Below, in pieces: positions 1-8,449 of a stretch of DNA of 64,000 nt (position 1 is its first letter; every line of letters starts with the position of its first letter). The stretch spans positions 992,001-1,056,000 of the forward strand of contig OZ025799.1 of NCBI GenBank assembly GCA_964019425.1, read 5' to 3'. Origin of the DNA: Flectonema sp. DT1601. Lineage: Eukaryota > Euglenozoa > Diplonemea > Diplonemida > Diplonemidae. Both the position numbers and the translations under genes were made by a program. The notes under the pieces were generated by a model. The model did not search any database. It was not told the DNA's origin and saw nothing but the letters and a program-made list of their open reading frames with translations.

Positions 1-61
1 ACAGTGCTCATATGTTCTGTTCCAGACGAGGAACCTCCCCACGTGGCATTCAAGACCACTA

Positions 62-1741
62 ATGCGCAGCATTAAAGAAGAACCTGCCACTGCAAGTTTT
101 ATAAAAGATGGTAAAGAAATCTTCCCTGTGGAAGAAGTCAAAATCCACAAAGTAACAAAACTGAAAACGATCGAAAAGCTCACCATTGAAAGATCGTGGC
201 TTGAGAAATGTTTTATCTGGCAAACTTGTTACGCATCGGCTCTTTCTATTCTACTTATTGCCAATGGTTCTTCCTCCCCGGCCCCTTCTGTTTTGTTAGA
301 TGAGGATGAGCTCACTGGACTCTCCTTGTCATTCTCTTCTATTTCTTCCATCTCTTTCCAGACTCCCCCACCTGAACTCATGTCAACGGGATCGCAAACA
401 CTTCCTGCTGATTTCGCTATAGTGATAAGAACTCAATCTGACATGGGTTCTCAAACCCCCATGTACAAAAAAAAAGAAGGAAAATTAAGGCTGAAACTTT
501 CCTTGAAATGCCAGATTTTAGAAAACGAATTAGAGCAAATGAAAGAACGAATTTTTTATGTTCTATTTTTATTTTACTTTAATGCGATGTCAGCCTCCCT
601 CGAGAAAGACAAGCAGTTACTAAATGGATTACCTGTTGAGATCAAAGCTACCAACCAGGATCCATCCTCACTTCCTCCTGCGCCCCCTGTTTTAATTATT
701 GAAAAAGATAGAAAAGAATATGAACTTCTGGAAGGAGTAATTCAACGGTTAACAGCAGAACGCGATGAATCGAAGACTTCTCTTTCTGCACTAGTTCGAC
801 AATATGACTTAGTGGAAGATTACAGGAAACGTGAGCTCGCAAATCTGACTCAGAGAGCAGACCTATCGGAAATGGCGCTCTTTAATTACCATCAAAGGTT
901 TGTTCTTCTGTCGAACGAATTGGAGACCAAATGTAATGAGGAAAGAGAAAGTAAAATAAGACTTTTCTATACTCAACAGGAGGTCGAGAATTTGCGTGCC
1001 GCGCGTCCCCGTATGACCCACTTTAGTCAACAAGTTTCCCCCCGAACCCCCGTTCTGTATGAATCTGTTGCTATGATGAAGATAGCAAAGAACTACCTCT
1101 CGCTCTTTACAACTACGAGTAGTCTTTTTACTCCTCTTATTAAACCCCTTATCCCTACCCTTAATTATATCACCCCTCTTTGTCCTCTAGCCTCAATTCC
1201 TCCGACAATGCCGCAGAGTGAAGCTCTCGACCGCACGCCGACCAAGATTTTACGACAAGAGAGTCACGTTATCTCCGTTAGAGAGAATACACCTATTGCG
1301 AGACAATGGTCCGAGGGTAGGATTGACTTACTCGAGAACTACTGTCGAGCAGTAGATGACTCTCTCGAAACAAACGAGAAAGCGGCAGAGCTCTCAGAAC
1401 AACTTTTGGATGCCCAACTTCGCCTCTCGGAGCTGAATCACCAACGGTGTACAACTCACGCAGAGCAGCTTGAGCAATCCATGATGTTAACGGGACTGGC
1501 GAGCGATTTAAATGTTCAACTCGCCTTGGCACGGTCTCAAATTGCGGCCCTGAAGTTCCAATTAGCTTCATGGGCAGAAGGTTTGAGTCCGCCAGACACA
1601 GAAGAACATGAGGAAATTGAAACTCCGCCGAGAAAGTCTGAGCGTTCAACTCTGAAAAAACGGACCCCTCCATCAAGATATCGTTATAATCGAAGGAGAT
1701 GTTCTGCTGATGACGTTCACGGTGACTCCACCCCCTTGTAA
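62..1741 (+). CDS. Coiled-coil protein, 5' part probably outside the window
   Basis: A 559-codon open frame starts at the ATG at 62 and ends at TAA 1739-1741. I do not recognise a family. Residues ~210-310 and ~425-510 have heptad-like, Glu/Lys/Leu-rich segments expected of coiled coils. The C-terminus (~515-559) is basic and Ser/Thr/Pro-rich. Three stretches read poorly as protein and are rich in pyrimidine or hydrophobic codons (about 228-299, 545-590, 1119-1190). The first and third each begin with GT, end with AG and are 72 nt long, so they could be in-frame introns. The reading frame stays open upstream to 26, just after a possible acceptor ending TTCCAG, so the true start may lie in an exon beyond the window. 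Coding status is fairly likely; the exon structure is unresolved. Confidence 0.6.
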   Translation: MRSIKEEPATASFIKDGKEIFPVEEVKIHKVTKLKTIEKLTIERSWLEKCFIWQTCYASALSILLIANGSSSPAPSVLLDEDELTGLSLSFSSISSISFQTPPPELMSTGSQTLPADFAIVIRTQSDMGSQTPMYKKKEGKLRLKLSLKCQILENELEQMKERIFYVLFLFYFNAMSASLEKDKQLLNGLPVEIKATNQDPSSLPPAPPVLIIEKDRKEYELLEGVIQRLTAERDESKTSLSALVRQYDLVEDYRKRELANLTQRADLSEMALFNYHQRFVLLSNELETKCNEERESKIRLFYTQQEVENLRAARPRMTHFSQQVSPRTPVLYESVAMMKIAKNYLSLFTTTSSLFTPLIKPLIPTLNYITPLCPLASIPPTMPQSEALDRTPTKILRQESHVISVRENTPIARQWSEGRIDLLENYCRAVDDSLETNEKAAELSEQLLDAQLRLSELNHQRCTTHAEQLEQSMMLTGLASDLNVQLALARSQIAALKFQLASWAEGLSPPDTEEHEEIETPPRKSERSTLKKRTPPSRYRYNRRRCSADDVHGDSTPL

Positions 1742-2032
1742 TTCTCTTTTTCCTTACTTTCACATCACTTTGTTTATTTAGTTTATTAGCTTATTTATTA
1801 TTTATTATTTATTGTTCGTTTTGTTTGTAATATTTTGTCGATATGTTTATGTCCGTCAGATCATAACGTTAATCAGATTAATTGTTAATTGTAAATGGTC
1901 TAAACCCCAATCCAAGTTCCCAAGGCTTGGCATAGATTTGAGTGACGCCTTACTGGCCTCCTCATCCTCTATGAGTGGTGAGGGGGCCAGCAATGGTTTT
2001 TTTTTTTTCTCTTATTTCTTTTTTTCTTTTTC
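1742..2032. other. 3' flank of the coiled-coil gene
   Basis: AT-rich sequence with short TTATTTATT runs and a C/T-rich stretch, ending in homopolymer T. No credible gene. It is the last sequence before the repeat block that fills the next 39 kb. Confidence 0.5.
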
Positions 2033-2073
2033 TTTTACTCTAATATGAAATATTTTTGAACAAAATGTGATTA

Positions 2074-2105
<32 letters not shown>

Positions 2106-2975
2106 TGTAAATGAATAATAAAAAAAAAAAAAAAAAAAACATGCCTTGGGAATACAACCAAAGCCCCAATTAATCGGTCCTTTCTTTTTTCCTTCTTGTC
2201 AAGTGATCGCTCCACTCGTCGATCACCAAAACCGATTGTATTTATATCTGTTCTTTTCTCAACGATCGGCTATACCGATCATTTTTTTTAAAAACAATTG
2301 TTTTCTTCTTCTCGACGATCAGATCCAATTGATCGACCTTTTCTTTTTTTTTCCTTTATTCCTTCCATCCCTCCCGCTCCCCTTATTTTAATAAAAACAA
2401 GATCAGCTCAGCTTGATCGTTAAACTTTTTTTTTTTTTTTATTTATTTATTTATTTTTTTTTTTTATTTAAACTGATTGTATTTATATCTGGTTATTTTT
2501 CTCAACGATCGGCTATGCCGATCGACCTTTAAAATAATTGTCTTCTTCTTCTCGACGACCAGATCCAATTGATCGACCTTTTCTTTTTTTTTCCTTTATT
2601 CCTTCCATCCCTCCCGCTCCCCTTATTTTAATAAAAACAAGATCAGCTCAGCTTGATCGTTATTTATTTATTTATTTATTTTTTTTTTTTTTGTTGGTCC
2701 TAGTCAAGACCTTAAACTGACTAATCGGTCTTAACTTTAACTAAGTGAATGAACCCTTTCCGTTTTCCTTTTCCCTTTATTACTCTCTATCTGGTCTGTT
2801 ATGTCATAAATCTCATTTAATTTTATCATTCATTTTAATTTTCACTGTTTCCCATCTACATTTTATTTTCAAATAGTTCCGGTCTGTCTCTGATGATAAA
2901 TAAAACTGATCATGTTAACTCAATATTTTTTTTTATTATGTGCAAGAGATACCAACACGCAAGAGATACCAACGC
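2033..2975 (+). repeat. E composite repeat, copy 1
   Basis: The same ordered sequence recurs at 35037-36381 and, without its left part, at 38971-39864. It contains two tandem ~190-bp subunits, each with a hairpin such as CGATCGGCTATGCCGATCG (2506-2524, 8-bp stem, TAT loop) and the motif GATCAGCTCAGCTTGATC. These are followed by GGTCCTAGTCAAGACC and a tail with AGAGATACCAACRC units. This copy is cut short in the GAGATACC tail and passes into S satellite. The GGTC...GACC hairpin and the following TTAAACTGA match the S monomer core, so E and S are related. Confidence 0.85.
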
Positions 2976-3697
2976 ACATATTTTTTTTTTCTTTAAAAAA
3001 TAAATAAAAAGAATTTAAAATAAAAAAAAAAAAAAGAATAAACAATGTTATCATTGTTTTTTTATCGATCGACTATGTCGATTACTTTCTATTTTCCGTC
3101 CTGGTCAAGACGCTAAACTGATTGTTTTTTTTTTCAAAATTAATAAAAAAGAATATAAAAAAAATAAAAAAAAAAAGAATAAACAATGTTATCATTGTTT
3201 TTTTTTATCGTTCGACTTTGTTGACTAATTTCTATTTTCCATTTTTTTTCTTTTTAAAAAATAAATAAAAAGAATTAAAATAAAAAAAAAAAAAAAAGAA
3301 TAAACAATGTTATCATTGTTTTTTTTATCGATCGACTATGTCGATTACTTTCTATTTTCCGTCCTGGTCAGGACGCTAAACTGATTGTTTTTTCTTTAAA
3401 AAAATAAATAAAAAGAATAAAAAAAAAAAAAAAGGAATAAACAATGTTATCATTGTTTTTTTTTTATCGATCGACTATGTCGATTACTTACTATTTTCCG
3501 TCCTGGTCAAGACGCTAAACTGATTGTTTTTTCTTTAAAATAATTAAAAAGATTTAAAAAAAAAAAAAAAAAAAAAAAAATGAATAAACAATGTTATCAT
3601 AGTTTTTTTTTCTATCGATCAACTATGTCGATTAATTTCTATTTTCCGTCCCGATCGAGACGCTAAACTGATTGTTTCCTTTTTTTAAATAATAAAT

Positions 3698-3720
<23 letters not shown>
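2976..3720 (+). repeat. S satellite array, five monomers
   Basis: Five tandem monomers, each marked by AACAATGTTATCATTGTT (near 3042, 3183, 3304, 3441 and 3589). A monomer has the order: A-run, hairpin AACAATG-TTAT-CATTGTT, T-run, hairpin around CGACTATGTCG or CGACTTTGT, TTTCTATTTTCCG, then in type A the hairpin CGTCCTGGTCAAGACG and CTAAACTGATTG. Type B monomers lack that last part and end in a TTTCTTTAAAAAATAAATAA-like spacer. Confidence 0.9.
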
Positions 3721-3724
<4 letters not shown>

Positions 3725-3728
<4 letters not shown>

Positions 3729-4133
3729 ATCTCCCTGCTATCCCTCATATCCCCACAATAATATTATACCTTTTCATTTTCTCTTTCCTTTTCTGGTCTT
3801 TTTTTTTTTTTTTTTTTTCCTTTTTCATACAACGTTTTTTATTTATATATATATATTTTTTTTTTTTTTTTTTTTTTTCATGTTTGATTATTTCCTCTTC
3901 TTTTTTTTTTTCTTTTCTTTTCTTTCTTTTTTTTTTTTTTTTCCTCTGCCTCTCTCTTAATTCTGTTCGTTTCTTTGAAACGAAAATTCATTTGAATATT
4001 ATTCCTTGGTCAGCAACCATCATTGTCGCCCTTTGGGCCTGTTAAAAAAATAAAAATAAAAAGAAAGTTTACATCGGGAATAGGGCAGGAGCCAAAAGCT
4101 CCCAGTCCGTTACTTCCCACTTTATCGAAATTC
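3725..4133 (+). repeat. D repeat, copy 1
   Basis: Starts AGAGCATCTCCCTGCTATCC and ends near CTTTATCGAAATTC. It is pyrimidine-rich in the middle and carries hairpins TTCGTTTCTTTGAAACGAA (8-bp stem, TTT loop), GCCCTTTGGGC and GGAGCCAAAAGCTCC. Direct copies lie at 19391, 23548, 25866, 30535 and 31263. Inverted copies lie at 4909 and 31852. Confidence 0.9.
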
Positions 4134-4828
4134 ATGTGTTGATACTTGCATTTGTTTATTTGTTATCTTTTACTACAATTACTGTTCTGGTCTGTTACTT
4201 CATTTGTCTTGTTTAACTTCAGTTATATCCATTTTACTTTTTATTGTTTCCCATCTACTTTTTATTTTCTATTAGTTCTGGTCAGAAACTCCTGGGCAGC
4301 AAGAAGGAAAGCAGTTTAGTACTTCTGGGTGTTTGGCATCACCCCCCATAGTGAGCAAGTACAACAGGTAGCATTGGTAGTCTGTTGATCCTGAGTGATC
4401 CCAGCTACAGTTTTGTTTTTCTTTCTTTTTTTTAGAAGAAGATCAGGACATCCAAGCACTGCTGGATAGTTGCTGAATGCAGGGCCTGCCTGTGGCATTA
4501 TAATAACAGGCTAAGTCATTTGTAGTTCATAGTTTACCTTTGATTTTATAACTTCACATAGGTACTATGAACGATGAGAGATCCAGTGGGATCACTCAGG
4601 GTCTAGTAGAGACCACCAATGTTGTGCGTTGATAGGCAAGGTGACCAACCTTGACATTCTTTCTTTTCTCTCCTGTTGTGACAAACACAAAATACACACA
4701 CAGCTTACAGTGTGTTCTTTGTGTATGTTTTCTTCAGGTGTGAGTAGTTTTTTTGTTCTTGCTCTTCAGGGAGGGCCTTAGCCAAAAGCTAACAGTCCAA
4801 ATCTCACCTGGTAAATTCAACTCACAAG
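4134..4828 (+). repeat. X repeat (Xa-Xb), copy 1
   Basis: Near-identical to parts of 19739-22697 and, inverted, to parts of 31670-31851 and 36801-37574. Small hairpins include CATAGGTACTATG (GTA loop), GATCCAGTGGGATC and AAGGTGACCAACCTT. Open frames of 60-78 codons on the minus strand recur in every copy only because the DNA is copied. I see no gene. It is bracketed by D copies in inverted orientation. Confidence 0.85.
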
Positions 4829-4908
4829 ACTAACCTGAAGTAAACTTCAGAGCTTCGCTTTCCAGCATGCCGAAACAGAGCCATGGAAGGGGATTACACG
4901 AATTCGAT

Positions 4909-5094
4909 AGAGTGGGAAGTAACGGACTGGGAGCTTTTGGCTCCTGCCCTATTCCCGATGTAAACTTTCTTTTTATTTTTTTTTTTTTTTTTTTAACAGG
5001 CCCAGAGGGCGACAATGACTGTTGCTGACCAAGGAATAATATTCAAATGAATTTTCGTTTCAAAGAAACGAACAGAATTAAGGGAGAGGCAGAG

Positions 5095-5125
<31 letters not shown>

Positions 5126-5304
5126 AAAAAATATGAAGAGGAAATAATCAAACATGAAAAAAATAAAAAAAATAAAATAAAATATAAATAAAAAACGTTG
5201 TATGAAAAAGGAAAAAAAAGAAAAAAAAAAAAAAAGACCAGAAAAGGAAAGAGAAAATGAAAAGGTATAATATTATTGTGGGGATATGAGGATAGCAGGG
5301 AGAT

Positions 5305-5339
<35 letters not shown>
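4909..5339 (-). repeat. D repeat, inverted copy
   Basis: Reverse complement of the D unit at 3725-4133, so D-X-D' forms inverted arms of ~0.4 kb around a ~0.78 kb centre. About 80 bp (4829-4908) between X and this copy match nothing else I could find here. The copy ends in a long T-run that continues into the target site of element A. Confidence 0.85.
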
Positions 5340-5340
<1 letters not shown>

Positions 5341-5365
5341 TTATTATTGGGAAAACCTCTAATTC

Positions 5366-5626
5366 AACAACTTTTTTTTTTTTTTTGTTTACTTAATTGC
5401 GCGGTTTCCTGCTAGTATACCGGACAAGGTGGAAGCAAAGTGTTTCTAGATCTCCTGATCTAGTATGCCCTGTGCTGATACTAACAAAATAATCCCCCGG
5501 GATTAGGTTCTTCCTACTGCCGCAGTATTGGGGACCCTCAGAAGAGCCACCCGGTACTCTTTGAGTGTCTACCTAACCGATACTCGGTGGTCTGATGGAC
5601 TTGCTAACTAACTAACTAACTAACTA
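5366..5626. mobile_element. Insertion within the left TIR of element A
   Basis: Sequence separating two parts of a terminal repeat that are contiguous at the right end. It starts with a T-run and ends in CTAACTAACTAACTAAC. No coding frame is visible and the superfamily is unknown. Its tandem CTAA tail resembles the simple tails of some short retroelements, which is only a suggestion. Confidence 0.5.
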
Positions 5627-5919
5627 ACAAAAATAGTTTGCGAAATCGCCAACTCCCTACAAAAAAAAGTTGTCCACCAGGACTCGAACTTGATGACCCA
5701 GAAATTTGGCTTGCGGCGGGTTTTTTGTTTTTTAGCCTACCAAGCGGGAAGAGTGCAAGGGTGGCTTGCGTCCGCCAAATTCTTGGCGGGACGCAAGCCC
5801 CCCCAACCCCCCCAAGGGAGGATAATAAGATAGTTACAACATACTATCTCACTCCACCTAGAACAACAACACCTGTAATAGTTGCAACTAATGCTACCAC
5901 ACCTGTAACAATTACACGT

Positions 5920-6969
5920 ATGAACAAAGAGGAAGCTATGCACACGGTAACAAGAGCCAATACAATAACGATACTGGATGAGCGGGCAAAACCCACGGAT
6001 CTCGGCAATACGAAACGCAGCAAGAAAATCAAGAAGATCTCTCGTAAGAAAGTTAAAAAAGGCAAGAATGATAAAAAGTTGATCAAGATTACTGACACTT
6101 CTAAAACACAGAAACCGACAACAATAACTTGCACGACAGATCAAATAATCAATGCGATTAAAACCACTACGAAAAATGATACCTGCGCCAACACATCTGA
6201 TAATGGCAATACGGATGAGACATCAAAGAAGAACAAGAACTCATGCATTACGCCACCTATCACACCGCCACAAAGATCTATAGAACCGACATATGTAGAC
6301 ACAGATAATATCAAGAGAATATGTCGATACTGTGGGAAGACTAAAAAATCGATTATTCATCACTTAACCAAATGTTCATTGTTCAAAGCTTCAAAGGACT
6401 ATCCGACTTATATAGATGAAGATGATAAGACGAGATATGAAGTTACAAATGAAAAGATTAATGAGAATAATAAAGTTATCTCGGTAATCAAGGACAGAGA
6501 GACAACCAATATGCGATCTATCAAGAAAAGCGGCAAGTTAATAACACAAACGGTTCATGTCAAAAATCCGTCTGTAGAGGAAACGCCGACGAAAGTTAAA
6601 AACAAAAGATTAAATTCTCAAAGTCCGATACAAATAATTCAATTCAATAAATATCTGAACAAAGGCAAGCGAAACAAGGAAGAAGATAAAATTGAAACGA
6701 AAACATTACAAAAGATAACTTTAGAAGAAGTCAAGGAATGGATGAATACAACGATCAAAAGTAAACAGAAGTCGAAGATTATTAAGAGGCTGAACTCACA
6801 AAGTCCGTTAAGGCCACTTCTCAGAAAATGCAATCAGAAAAAGAGAAACAAACAGGACGATGAAGCCACGCTGGAACAAAAAAGCGAGACGGACAAGACG
6901 AACAGCCCGCAACGCTCATCAACACCAGAGCTTCACGACTTCGAAGATGTATCAGACTTTGACAATTAG
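5920..6969 (+). CDS. Lys/Thr-rich zinc-finger protein inside element A
   Basis: 349 codons from the first ATG at 5920. The frame is open back to 5638, but that part overlaps the terminal repeat and a tRNA-like segment, so it is not taken as coding. The protein is strongly basic and rich in Thr, Lys and Asn. A Cys/His cluster CRYCG-x7-HH-x3-C lies near residue ~137 (window ~6327-6380) and looks like a C2HC or C2H2-type finger. The C-terminal third contains the motif KRLNSQSP twice (about 6604 and 6787), each followed by a basic KRNK segment, which points to an internal duplication. The end is acidic (FEDVSDFDN). It has no recognisable catalytic domain. It could be the nucleic-acid-binding accessory protein of the element or a captured host fragment. 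Confidence 0.6.
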   Translation: MNKEEAMHTVTRANTITILDERAKPTDLGNTKRSKKIKKISRKKVKKGKNDKKLIKITDTSKTQKPTTITCTTDQIINAIKTTTKNDTCANTSDNGNTDETSKKNKNSCITPPITPPQRSIEPTYVDTDNIKRICRYCGKTKKSIIHHLTKCSLFKASKDYPTYIDEDDKTRYEVTNEKINENNKVISVIKDRETTNMRSIKKSGKLITQTVHVKNPSVEETPTKVKNKRLNSQSPIQIIQFNKYLNKGKRNKEEDKIETKTLQKITLEEVKEWMNTTIKSKQKSKIIKRLNSQSPLRPLLRKCNQKKRNKQDDEATLEQKSETDKTNSPQRSSTPELHDFEDVSDFDN

Positions 6970-7149
6970 TTATCACACTTTCTACATTTATTGTAGAAGA
7001 GTGCTCCACTAGTAGTGCGCTACGAACTAGTAATAATGATATAAAGTTTTTTTATATTTTAATAAAAGAAACAAAAGTAACTACACTCCAGTCCTGCAAA
7101 CTGGAGTGCTTCAGTCTAAATAATTGATTGACTTACTTCTACACCATAC

Positions 7150-7340
7150 TGATGATGAGAGAATAGAGGTAAGAGGTATATGGATTACTCTCGAAACCTA
7201 ATAGTTACTTTAAAAGTCTAAGTTAAGCATCACCATAGTCACTGTATCCTTAACAGATGTTAAACCATCGCTATGTTACGCGATACAAAACAGTTGTATT
7301 TTACAAATTCAAACATTCAACCCCCCAAGGGGGGGGGGAG
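7150..7340 (+). repeat. C-family dispersed repeat, copy 1
   Basis: Contains AGAGGTATATGGATTACTCT, TAGTCACTGTATCC and GTTGTATTTTACAAA, and ends in a C-run. Related copies are at 43485-43650, 52917-53085, 24225-24300 (minus strand) and, more diverged, 57270-57400. Just upstream, 7084-7106 is a hairpin with arms ACTCCAGT and ACTGGAGT. Confidence 0.65.
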
Positions 7341-7399
7341 CCCCTAATAAAAGCCCGCCTGTTCCGTACAAAGTCCAACTTGAAAAAACAAATTTGCAA

Positions 7400-7402
7400 C
7401 TG

Positions 7403-7434
<32 letters not shown>

Positions 7435-7775
7435 TTCTAATCAAAGACGCGCATGAATGGACTAATGAGATTCCTTCTGTCCCTACCTACTATCTGGCGA
7501 ACAGCAGTCAAGGGAACGGACTTGAAACTGTCAGCGGGGAAAGAAGACCCTGTTGAGTTTGACTCTAGTCGGGTGTAGTTATAGGTGGGAGGTTTACCAA
7601 CAATGAAATACCACTACTCTTATCGTCGCTTTACTTATCCAATGATGGGGGAACGGCAGCTGCCTCTTCGGAGGTTAGGGTTTCGGACTCGTAGCTTTTC
7701 CGATTCCAGCGACAAACGGGCTTCGGCTCGACCCCTCGTTTGGAGACACCAGTCAGGTGGGGAGTTTGGCTGGGA
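7400..7775 (+). rRNA. 28S (LSU) rRNA fragment captured in element A
   Basis: Recognised from universally conserved LSU words in the right order: GACTCTCTTAAGGTAGCC, GACGCGCATGAATGG, AGCGGGGAAAGAAGACCC, TGAAATACCACTACTCT and AGGTGGGGAGTTTGGCTGG. It covers the end of domain IV and the start of domain V, including the site where R2 retrotransposons insert in other organisms; here that site is uninterrupted. Beyond 7775 the expected LSU sequence is no longer recognisable. It is shorter than a normal LSU in variable stretches and some conserved positions differ. A non-functional fragment is most likely, although a divergent functional rRNA piece cannot be excluded. Confidence 0.85.
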
Positions 7776-8120
7776 GGAGGGCCACATTGACGGCTTCTAA
7801 GTCACGAAACCTACATCAATGATGAGGATCGTTAAGCCACATTTCTAAAGGTCAGGCTTTTACTAACGTGAGAATTTCTGTTCTCGATGGTTCGAATGTG
7901 TCTGACAAAAATTACCTAATTTGGAATGCTGCTTGAAGTCTGGTGAATTTTGGTTGTAGTCTCACTGGTGAACTGCACAGTAACATTTTAAAGTGATCGA
8001 TCACACGGGAGGGGTCTTGGTGATTTATTGCAACGGGAATATGTCTCAACTCGACCAGTGGGTGATCAATCCGCTCTTTGACTATGTTTTGGTCACATTT
8101 TCCGTCATTACGAAAAAGAG

Positions 8121-8202
8121 AAAAAAGGATGTCACGGGGTTCGAACCCGAGACCTCCGGGTCATGATTCGGCGGTCATAACCAATAAACCACCGGAGCTC
8201 CT
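8121..8202 (-). pseudogene. tRNA-like sequence with pol III boxes
   Basis: On the minus strand there is an A-box-like TGGTTTATTGG, then a B box GGTTCGAACCC, then a TTTTTT terminator. The T stem has a mismatched first pair, and acceptor and anticodon stems do not pair well, so it is not a normal tRNA. A close relative lies in element C at 40345-40405. It is best read as a tRNA pseudogene or tRNA-derived SINE head near the right end of element A. Confidence 0.6.
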
Positions 8203-8310
8203 GGAAATATTCCCGTCATGTTGGGTTGTTTCGAGCGGTTAAAATTTTTGTGATGAGTTGGCGATTTCGCAAACTATTTTTGTGGAATTAGGGGTTTTCC
8301 CTTTATTATT

Positions 8311-8415
8311 TAAAAAAAGGAAACAATCAGTTTAGCGTCTCGATCGGGACGGAAAATAGAAATTAATCGACATAGTCGATCGATAGAAAAAAAAACAATG
8401 ATAACATTGTTAATT

Positions 8416-8449
<34 letters not shown>

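Larger units (their letters stand above)
5349..8301. mobile_element. Element A: TIR DNA transposon carrying an rRNA fragment
   Basis: The ends are GGGAAAACCTCTAATTC (left) and the complement of GGAATTAGGGGTTTTCCC (right). The right end continues inward with ACAAAAATAG and TTTGCGAAATCGCCAACTC. On the left this inner part appears only at 5627-5656, so ~260 bp (5366-5626) has been inserted inside the left repeat. The flanks are an identical 9-bp duplication TTTATTATT (5340-5348 and 8302-8310). The unoccupied version of the site, with one TTTATTATT, is seen at 32286-32294 in a sister repeat. A 9-bp duplication with GGG-starting ends fits Mutator-like elements. The interior holds a zinc-finger ORF, a C-family repeat, a 28S rRNA fragment and tRNA-like sequence. 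No transposase is visible, so it is probably non-autonomous. Confidence 0.85.

Noticed and set aside
3100-3120. Helitron 3' end (hairpin followed by CTAA) in the S monomer
   Set aside because: The CGTC...GACG hairpin sits directly against GCTAA without the usual ~10-nt spacing, and no Rep-helicase is present.
7146-7196. Hammerhead-ribozyme-like core (CTGATGATGAGAG ... CTCTCGAAAC)
   Set aside because: An extra base follows CTGATGA, and I could not find stems I and III or a well-placed cleavage triplet. The core is not kept in the related C-family copies.
7400-7775. R2 retrotransposon inserted in 28S rDNA
   Set aside because: The R2 target sequence reads through uninterrupted and no reverse transcriptase is present.
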